Part shown: one piece after another, positions 58,020 to 64,000 of the stretch | Layout: each line of letters opens with the position of its first letter | How positions within the stretch are numbered: the stretch's first letter is position 1 | Origin: Halomonas campaniensis | Lineage (GTDB): Bacteria; Pseudomonadota; Gammaproteobacteria; Pseudomonadales; Halomonadaceae | NCBI RefSeq assembly: GCF_002211105.1 | Contig: NZ_JPUA01000037.1 | Span: 62,001-126,000, forward strand | DNA length: 64,000 nucleotides | Direction: 5' to 3' | Program-made: the position numbers and the translations under genes | The notes under the pieces: generated by a model | What the model was told of the DNA's origin: nothing | Databases searched by the model: none | Seen by the model: the letters and a program-made list of their open reading frames with translations, nothing else

Positions 58020-58937
58020 TTAGGCCTGAAGGAAATCCCGCGGCAGCTTCATCATCTGCCGCCACAAACGCTCCACGCCGGGCTTATGCACCATGGAGCA
58101 GCGGTATAAGCGAATTTCCAGGGGGATATCCCAGCTTGGGTCACCTGCCCTCACCAAACGGCCGCTTTTTAGCTCCTCGCGAATACAGAAATCAGGTATC
58201 CACGCCACGCCAACGCCCTGTAATACCATCCCCTTTAGGCCTTCGGCCATGGCCGTTTCATAGACCGTACGCAGCTTCATACGTAATGGATCGTTCTTCA
58301 GCAGCATGCGCACACTGCGGCCCAAGAAAGCTCCCTGGGTATAGGAGAGATAGGGAATGGAGGTGTCGTGCTGGAGTGAAAACTTAGCTTTCCCACGCTC
58401 GTCTGGTAACGAAACGGGCAGCATATTGACCTTACCAATCGAAAAAGAGGGAAACACCTCGGCATCCAGTTGCATCGTTGCAAAGGGGTCGTAATATGCC
58501 AGCATCAAATCGCAATTCCCCTCCCGCAGCACATGAATCGCTTCGCCCACATTCATGGCCACCAAGCGGGTCGGCAACTCGCCCAAGCCCTGCTGCAAGC
58601 GGGAGATCCAAGGCGGATAAAAACTCAGTGCCAGGGAGTGCGCCGCGACGATATCGAGCGCCTCATTGGCGATAGAGAGACCGCGCAAATGGCTTAGCGA
58701 CTCGTTTAACTGTTCGACCAGATTGCGTGCGGTGACCAAAAACAGCTGCCCCTCTGGCGTTAATCCCACGGGTGTGGTCGAACGATCCACCAGCGTGACA
58801 TCAACGGCCTGCTCCAACGCCCGGATACGGCGACTAAAGGCCGGTTGGGTTACATGTCGCTGGCGTGCTGATGCAGAGAAGCTACGCGTGTTGGCGAGCG
58901 CTACAAAATCTTCCAGCCATTTTGTTTCGAGATTCAC
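58020..58937 (-). CDS. LysR-family transcriptional regulator
   Basis: LysR regulator of 305 residues: winged helix-turn-helix (residues about 4-63: FVALANTRSFSASARQRHVT, then QPAFSRRIRALEQAV) and a periplasmic-binding-protein-like effector domain (about 90-300). Target and inducer are unknown; the only close divergent gene is the cardiolipin synthase side downstream, not head to head, so no target is implied. Confidence 0.9.
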   Translation of the reverse strand: MNLETKWLEDFVALANTRSFSASARQRHVTQPAFSRRIRALEQAVDVTLVDRSTTPVGLTPEGQLFLVTARNLVEQLNESLSHLRGLSIANEALDIVAAHSLALSFYPPWISRLQQGLGELPTRLVAMNVGEAIHVLREGNCDLMLAYYDPFATMQLDAEVFPSFSIGKVNMLPVSLPDERGKAKFSLQHDTSIPYLSYTQGAFLGRSVRMLLKNDPLRMKLRTVYETAMAEGLKGMVLQGVGVAWIPDFCIREELKSGRLVRAGDPSWDIPLEIRLYRCSMVHKPGVERLWRQMMKLPRDFLQA

Positions 58938-58999
58938 CCCATGACTCCTTGTCTCACTCTACTTTCACGCATATTTGTTTTCCTTCTAGGCTGACGTAT

Positions 59000-60421
59000 C
59001 TATTGAACCGGGGCCATTAAATAGGCCGCGCGCGAGACGACTTTCATCCACATCGGACGCTGATTGATTTCATCGATGGTGACACGACGGCAGTGTGAAA
59101 AGTCTTTTTCCAGCATCTCTTCGACGCTGGTCGCAAAATCGTGGCTTGGTATAAATGCGGTAATCTCAAAATTTAACCTAAAAGAGCGGTTATCCAAATT
59201 GACGGTGCCCACCGTGGCCGCATGGCTATCTACGAGCATGACTTTTTGATGTAAAAAACCAGGAAGATAACGGTATATTTTAACCCCCGCCCTTAACATA
59301 TCCGGTAGGAATGAGAACGCCGAGAGGAAAACTAACAAGTGGTCTGGTCGCTCTGGAATCATTACCCGCACGTCGACACCGCGCATTGCCGCAAGGCGCA
59401 GCGCGTCTTGAACTCCCTGGTCGGGAACAAAATAGGGGCTGGTTACCCACAGCCGCTGCTTTGCGCTATGGATCACCTGTTGAACAAGCAGGCTGGCAGT
59501 GTCCTGGCGGTCAGCGGGCCCCGAGGGCACAATCACCACATGATGATCAATCGTGGTAGCAACGGTATTCGCTATCCAGTTCAAGCTGATCACTTCATCA
59601 GTGGCCCAGTGCCAATCCTCCCAAAAGGCTTCCTGCAAACCCAGCACGCTAGGCCCTCCAAGCTTGAGGTGAGTATCCCGCCATGCTCCATGGCGTGGGT
59701 TCTCCCCCAGATACTCGACTCCCACATTGAAGCCCCCTACCCAACCCTCTTTGCCATCGATGACGGTTACTTTGCGATGGTTGCGGAAGTTAAGCTGAAA
59801 ACGGTGTTTAAGGCCTCGCGATGAGCGAAAGGCACTCACGGCCACTCCATCGCTGATCAAATCATTGAGGTAGCTATCGGCTAGTTTACGGCTACCCACC
59901 TCATCGTAGAGAAAATAGACCCGTACACCGCGCTGAGCAGCGCGCTGCAAATGCTGTTTCAGGCGTTGTCCAAGCGTATCGTTGCGGACAATAAAAAACT
60001 GTACCAAAACATACTGTTCAGCGCGCTCAATGCCATCAAACAGGCTTTCAAAGGTTGCAGGCCCATCAATCAGCAGTGTCGCCTGGTTGCCATGGGTGAG
60101 CGGCATCATGGCGAGCTGTTCAACCGCCTGAATATCCGCATTAGGAGAGGCCGCAACATAGGGTTGCACATTGGCCCGGTAGCGCACCAACACCCGGCGT
60201 AGCACGGTGTCCCGCTGGCCACGGGCAGATACATAGCCATAGAATCGCGGCCGCCCGAAAAACCAGTAGGCGGGAAGCGCGATATAGGGGAACGTCAGCA
60301 GCGATATGATCCACGCCACAGCCCCCTGAGAGGTACGACTGGACATCAGCGCCATAATGGCCGAAACGATGCCCATCACGTGTATCAATAAGATGCCAGT
60401 CCCTAGCAACCAGGAGGTCAT
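59000..60421 (-). CDS. cls: Cardiolipin synthase (PLD superfamily)
   Basis: Cls, 473 residues, condenses phosphatidylglycerol to cardiolipin. Two N-terminal membrane helices (GTGILLIHVMGIVSAIMALM and VAWIISLLTFPYIALPAYWF) precede two HKD motifs: H215-x-K217-x4-D222 (NHRKVTVIDG) and H391-x-K393-x4-D398 (LHQKVMLVDS). Matches the ClsA type in length. Cardiolipin rise is part of salt adaptation in many bacteria. Terminated from fumarase by the hairpin at 60454. Confidence 0.95.
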   Translation of the reverse strand: MTSWLLGTGILLIHVMGIVSAIMALMSSRTSQGAVAWIISLLTFPYIALPAYWFFGRPRFYGYVSARGQRDTVLRRVLVRYRANVQPYVAASPNADIQAVEQLAMMPLTHGNQATLLIDGPATFESLFDGIERAEQYVLVQFFIVRNDTLGQRLKQHLQRAAQRGVRVYFLYDEVGSRKLADSYLNDLISDGVAVSAFRSSRGLKHRFQLNFRNHRKVTVIDGKEGWVGGFNVGVEYLGENPRHGAWRDTHLKLGGPSVLGLQEAFWEDWHWATDEVISLNWIANTVATTIDHHVVIVPSGPADRQDTASLLVQQVIHSAKQRLWVTSPYFVPDQGVQDALRLAAMRGVDVRVMIPERPDHLLVFLSAFSFLPDMLRAGVKIYRYLPGFLHQKVMLVDSHAATVGTVNLDNRSFRLNFEITAFIPSHDFATSVEEMLEKDFSHCRRVTIDEINQRPMWMKVVSRAAYLMAPVQ

Positions 60422-60453
60422 AGCAGCGTCCTTATAAAGCCCTCACAAAGAAC

Positions 60454-60476
60454 AAGGCCTCGCCGTCAGCGAGGCC
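60454..60476 (-). terminator. Terminator of fumarase gene
   Basis: Stem GGCCTCGC / GCGAGGCC (60456-60463 with 60469-60476), 5-base loop; on the minus strand followed by TTGTTCTTT, 38 bases after the fumarase stop. Confidence 0.82.
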
Positions 60477-60513
60477 CTTATGCGCTTAAAGCCTAATCAA
60501 CCTTACCACTCCA

Positions 60514-62019
60514 TTACGCCGTCTGGGCAATAATCTCTTTCCACTTCGCAGGCCCGGTTTGATGCACCGAGGTGCCCAGGCTATCAACGGCCACCGTCAC
60601 CGGCATGTCTTCAACCTCAAATTCGTAGATGGCTTCCATGCCTAAATCTTCGAAGCCCACCACCCGTGACTTCTTAATCGCTTGGGCGACCAGGTAAGCC
60701 GAGCCGCCTACCGCCATTAAGTAGACCGCCTCATTGTCACGGATAGCATCAATAGCGGCTTGGCCACGCTCTGCCTTGCCGACCATACCTAACAGGCCAG
60801 TCTCTTCCAGCATCGTGCGGGTAAATTTATCCATCCGCGTGGCGGTGGTTGGGCCAGCAGGACCAACGACTTCATCACCGATGGGATCAACCGGGCCGAC
60901 GTAGTAGATAAAGCGACCTTTCATATCCACGGGCAGCGGTTCACCTTTGGCCAGCATGTCGACCATGCGCTTATGAGCAGCATCACGACCGGTAAGCAAC
61001 TTACCGTTCAACAGCAGCGTATCGCCAGGCTGCCAGGTTTTGACCTCAGCAGGTGTTACGGTATCAAGGTTAACGCGTTTGACGTTCTCACCCGCCTCGC
61101 GGGTAATTTCCGGCCAGTCCTCAAGCTTGGGCGGTTCAAGTACCGCGGGGCCAGAGCCATCCAGAGTGAAATGAGCATGACGGGTTGCCGCACAGTTGGG
61201 AATAATTGCTACGGGCTTGTTGGCCGCATGGGTTGGATAGTCTTTGACTTTAATATCCAGCACAGTGGTTAAGCCGCCTAACCCCTGGGCGCCGATACCG
61301 CTCTTGTTGACCTTATCAAACAGCTCTAAGCGTAGCTCTTCGGCACGGTTGCTTGGCCCGCGAGCCTGTAGATCCTGAATATCGATGGGATCGAGTAGCG
61401 CCTCTTTGGCAATTAGCATGGCCTTCTCAGCGGTACCGCCAATACCGATTCCCAGCATACCGGGGGGACACCAGCCAGCGCCCATCTTCGGCAACTGCTC
61501 CATCACCCAATCAACCACGCTGTCAGACGGGTTGAGCATGGCAAACTTGGATTTTGCCTCGCTACCGCCGCCCTTCGCAGCCACGTGAATATCGACACGA
61601 TCACCGGGCACGATTGAATGGTGAATAATCGCCGGGGTATTGTCTTTGGTGTTGGCTCGCTTGCCGTCAGGATCCGCCAGCACCGACGCACGCAGAATGT
61701 TATCGGGCAGCAGGTAAGCGCGACGAACACCTTCATTGATCATGTCGTCCAGGCTCATGTCCGCTTCCCAGGTAACGTTCATGCCCACGTGAACGAACAC
61801 GGTAACGATACCGGTATCCTGGCAAATCGGGCGGTGCCCGGTGGCGCACATACGGGAGTTGATCAAAATCTGAGCGATGGCATCTTTGGCGGCGGGGTTC
61901 TCTTCGCGCTCGTAGGCGGCCGCCATGGCATCAATAAAATCTTTGGGATGGTAGTAAGAGATGTACTGCAGAGCATCGGCAACGCTTTGAATAACGTCGT
62001 CCTGGCGAATCACGGTCAT
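60514..62019 (-). CDS. Class I fumarate hydratase
   Basis: Fe-S dependent fumarase, 501 residues, converting fumarate to malate in the TCA cycle. N-terminal alpha domain with cluster cysteines C58, C66 region (SRMCATGHRPICQDTG), C in NCAATRH and C in WCPPGM; C-terminal beta domain with GRDAAHKRM and GPVDPIGDEVVGPAGPTTA. Fused alpha+beta form as in E. coli FumA/B. Oxygen-labile 4Fe-4S cluster. A 190-base gap upstream contains no evident gene. Confidence 0.95.
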   Translation of the reverse strand: MTVIRQDDVIQSVADALQYISYYHPKDFIDAMAAAYEREENPAAKDAIAQILINSRMCATGHRPICQDTGIVTVFVHVGMNVTWEADMSLDDMINEGVRRAYLLPDNILRASVLADPDGKRANTKDNTPAIIHHSIVPGDRVDIHVAAKGGGSEAKSKFAMLNPSDSVVDWVMEQLPKMGAGWCPPGMLGIGIGGTAEKAMLIAKEALLDPIDIQDLQARGPSNRAEELRLELFDKVNKSGIGAQGLGGLTTVLDIKVKDYPTHAANKPVAIIPNCAATRHAHFTLDGSGPAVLEPPKLEDWPEITREAGENVKRVNLDTVTPAEVKTWQPGDTLLLNGKLLTGRDAAHKRMVDMLAKGEPLPVDMKGRFIYYVGPVDPIGDEVVGPAGPTTATRMDKFTRTMLEETGLLGMVGKAERGQAAIDAIRDNEAVYLMAVGGSAYLVAQAIKKSRVVGFEDLGMEAIYEFEVEDMPVTVAVDSLGTSVHQTGPAKWKEIIAQTA

Positions 62020-62210
62020 GGAGTAATAGCTCCTAGGTTATCGTCTAGTCAGCGGCTCTCTTCCGCACCGGCGGAGGGGCCGTCTTAGCGTAAGGCCAGT
62101 ATACCGTATTGGCCCTCCTCCGGCAGCACTCCTCCACGGGATGATTGACTAGTTCAACAAGGCTTGATGCAGACCGTACTTTTAGACAAGATAACGGTAT
62201 AAAAAGCTAC

Positions 62211-63032
62211 TCACGCTGATTGGCAGTTTGGGCATAGATAGAGTCGTCGCGACCCGACCATTTTGCGCACGATCACGGATCCACAACGATGGCACTCCAG
62301 ACCTGCCCGCTCGAAAACGGCAAAGCGCCACTGTCTGCGCGGTTCTCCCGCTGCTTTGGCCTGGGCAATCCAGGCCTCATGGTTGGTAACCCCTGCGGCG
62401 TGATAGGCTTGGCGGGTAACGTCAATGATGCAGTCAGCCAGCGTTTTAAGCTGTTCGGGACTTAAATCCACCGGGCGGACATTCGGTGGCAGCTGGGCAT
62501 AAAACAGGATTTCAGAACGCAAATAGTTGCCCAACCCTGCCACCAACCCCTGATCGAGCAGCAGTGCGCCCAGGCTGCGTTTATGAAACTGCTTTAAATT
62601 GAGCCGCTGCTGCACATCGGATGGCGCCACTTCCTGACTCAACAGATCCGGGCCCAGGCGGGCTAAGAAAGGGTGCTGAGTGAGATTTTCTGCGTGCCAG
62701 AGGGAGATATCGGAGGCGCTGTAGAGACTTGCGCAACGCCCTTCTGCACTCAATCGAACGCGCAGCGTGCGCTTGGTGTTTGGAGGCTTATCCTCGCTGT
62801 GCAGCTTCCAAATCCCATAGAGCTGATTGTGTGAGTAAAGCACGCGCTGATCGGAGAACCGGATCAGCATCGCTTTGCCCCTGGTATCTACCCGGGAAAC
62901 CTGCGCACCGATCAATGACGCCGCCTGCTCGGCAAGCTCAGGAAAGGCGAACCAGACATCGTCGATCATCCGTCCGCCTATCTGCTGCTCAATGCGATCT
63001 GCCGCGCGGCGAATTTCTGGGCCTTCCGGCAT
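62211..63032 (-). CDS. nei: Endonuclease VIII (Nei) DNA glycosylase
   Basis: Nei, 273 residues, removes oxidised pyrimidines and nicks by beta/delta elimination. Catalytic Pro2/Glu3 in MPEGPEIRRAADRIE, lysine in TRGKAMLIRF, helix-two-turn-helix (LVAGLGNYLRSEILF) and C-terminal zinc finger C-x2-C ... C-x2-C (ECHRCGS, LCPNCQ). GPEIRRAAD distinguishes it from MutM. Start 4 bases after the uvrB stop, so co-transcribed with uvrB. Confidence 0.93.
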   Translation of the reverse strand: MPEGPEIRRAADRIEQQIGGRMIDDVWFAFPELAEQAASLIGAQVSRVDTRGKAMLIRFSDQRVLYSHNQLYGIWKLHSEDKPPNTKRTLRVRLSAEGRCASLYSASDISLWHAENLTQHPFLARLGPDLLSQEVAPSDVQQRLNLKQFHKRSLGALLLDQGLVAGLGNYLRSEILFYAQLPPNVRPVDLSPEQLKTLADCIIDVTRQAYHAAGVTNHEAWIAQAKAAGEPRRQWRFAVFERAGLECHRCGSVIVRKMVGSRRLYLCPNCQSA

Positions 63033-63036
63033 GCCG

Positions 63037-64000
63037 CTAGCCCAGCGCCAGCTGTTTTTCTTTCATTTGATGGAGCTGGTCGCGCAGCCGCGCTGCCTCT
63101 TCAAACTCCAGGTTTTGGGCTGCTTCAAACATGGCGTCTTCGAGTTTGCTAATGGCCCCCAGCAGATCTTGCTTGCTCATGGTGGTGACATCGTACTCGG
63201 CAGCGCTCTCCGCTACTTTACGCTCGTTGCCACGTCGACGACTGCTCTTCTTACCTGGTGCCTGGGCGGCTTCAAGTATATCGGCCACCGAGCGCGTCAC
63301 CGTTGTTGGCGTAATGCCATGCTCCTCGTTATGAGCGGTCTGCTTGGCGCGGCGTCGCTCGGTCTCATCAATCGCCTTACGCATCGAGTCAGTAATCCGA
63401 TCACCGTAGAGAATCGCCTTTCCATGAGCGTTACGGGCCGCGCGGCCAATGGTCTGAATCAGCGAGCGCTCGGCGCGCAGAAAGCCCTCTTTGTCCGCAT
63501 CCAGAATCGCCACCAGCGACACCTCGGGAATATCCAGGCCTTCGCGCAGCAGGTTGATGCCCACCAACACATCAAACTTGCCTAGCCGCAGATCACGAAT
63601 AATCTCCACCCGCTCGACGGTGTCGATATCCGAGTGTAAGTAGCGCACGCGAATGCCGTGCTCGTCAAAATATTCGGTCAGGTCTTCTGCCATTCGCTTG
63701 GTCAGCGTGGTTACCAGCACCCGTTCGCCGACGGCGGTGCGCAAACCAATTTCCGAAAGCAGATCATCAACCTGGGTGCTGGCTGGCCGCACTTCAATTT
63801 CGGGATCCAAGAGCCCGGTTGGACGCACCACCTGCTCAACGGTCTGGCTGGCATGTTCGCCCTCATAGCGGCCCGGAGTAGCAGAAACGAAGATGGTTTG
63901 TGGGGAGATGGCTTCCCACTCTTCAAACTTCATCGGCCGGTTATCCAGCGCCGAGGGCAGCCGGAAGCCATATTCGACCAATGTCTCTTTGCGCGAGCGG
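63037..64000 (-). CDS. uvrB: UvrABC system protein B (5' portion outside window)
   Basis: C-terminal part of UvrB, the damage-verifying helicase of nucleotide excision repair. The frame is open to the window end, so the N-terminal half (Walker A, beta-hairpin) lies beyond base 64000. Visible are [19 protein letters not shown], helicase motif [23 protein letters not shown] and [12 protein letters not shown], and a C-terminal UVR/UvrC-binding motif ([20 protein letters not shown]). The stop is 4 bases before nei. Confidence 0.96.
   Translation of the reverse strand, partial: RSRKETLVEYGFRLPSALDNRPMKFEEWEAISPQTIFVSATPGRYEGEHASQTVEQVVRPTGLLDPEIEVRPASTQVDDLLSEIGLRTAVGERVLVTTLTKRMAEDLTEYFDEHGIRVRYLHSDIDTVERVEIIRDLRLGKFDVLVGINLLREGLDIPEVSLVAILDADKEGFLRAERSLIQTIGRAARNAHGKAILYGDRITDSMRKAIDETERRRAKQTAHNEEHGITPTTVTRSVADILEAAQAPGKKSSRRRGNERKVAESAAEYDVTTMSKQDLLGAISKLEDAMFEAAQNLEFEEAARLRDQLHQMKEKQLALG

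Overview
The window reads as a chromosomal segment of a moderately halophilic gammaproteobacterium, most probably Halomonas or a close relative (Halomonadaceae). The reasons are a complete ectABC ectoine operon, a TusBCE sulfur-relay set, a Pseudomonas/Halomonas-like gene order (fmdB-aspS-ruvCAB-ybgC-tolQRAB-pal-cpoB; ubiG-mupP), a NadM-Nudix fusion, and moderate-to-high G+C coding sequence. It is densely packed: nearly all sequence is coding, no rRNA, tRNA, CRISPR array or insertion sequence was seen, and no stretch over 300 bases lacks a gene. The first gene (tusC) and the last (uvrB) are cut by the window edges.

Layout. 1-952: tusC (partial), tusB and tusE for tRNA 2-thiouridine. 984-9500: an XRE-cupin regulator; an HDAC-family deacetylase divergent from a Pat-type CoA-ligase/GNAT acetyltransferase; pdxH; a cytochrome b561-like protein; DUF2069/wrbA; a membrane-anchored GGCT-like protein; smrA. 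9582-16959: sulfur and methionine block (DUF934, cysI, a MATE exporter, metH). 17226-20825: nfuA and sufE (Fe-S biogenesis) separated by a divergent KfrA-like/tyrosine-recombinase pair whose 205-bp shared intergenic region holds two perfect 10-bp-arm inverted repeats. 20835-22112: zur-hisI-yidD. 22157-25557: a RimK-like ligase, an inactive-transglutaminase 7TM protein and a retropepsin-like lipoprotein. 25798-28851: a DUF3833 lipoprotein and ectABC. 29072-32626: gor, beta-carbonic anhydrase, cytochrome c' and msrA. 32638-41675: tamB, tamA, a coiled-coil membrane protein, a UDP-glucose-dehydrogenase-like protein lacking the catalytic Cys, and galU. 41846-44081: ubiG, mupP, yciK. 44117-54282: the Tol-Pal/Ruv/aspS block. 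54564-64000: a 2-hydroxyacid dehydrogenase, acylphosphatase, YihY, NadM-Nudix, a LysR regulator, cardiolipin synthase, class I fumarase, nei and uvrB.

Themes. Cell-envelope integrity (Tol-Pal, TamAB, cardiolipin synthase, MupP recycling, osmotic ligase cluster) sits with compatible-solute synthesis, as expected for a halophile. Sulfur handling recurs (Tus relay, CysI, MetH, SufE, NfuA, MsrA, Gor). The most unusual items are the KfrA-like/recombinase module with its palindromic intergenic region, which resembles the TnpS-TnpT cointegrate-resolution arrangement but has no transposase nearby; the dehydrogenase with Asn at the catalytic Cys position beside galU; the divergent acetyltransferase/deacetylase pair; and the zur-linked hisI. 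Start codons were chosen from Shine-Dalgarno spacing, and several differ from the longest open frame.
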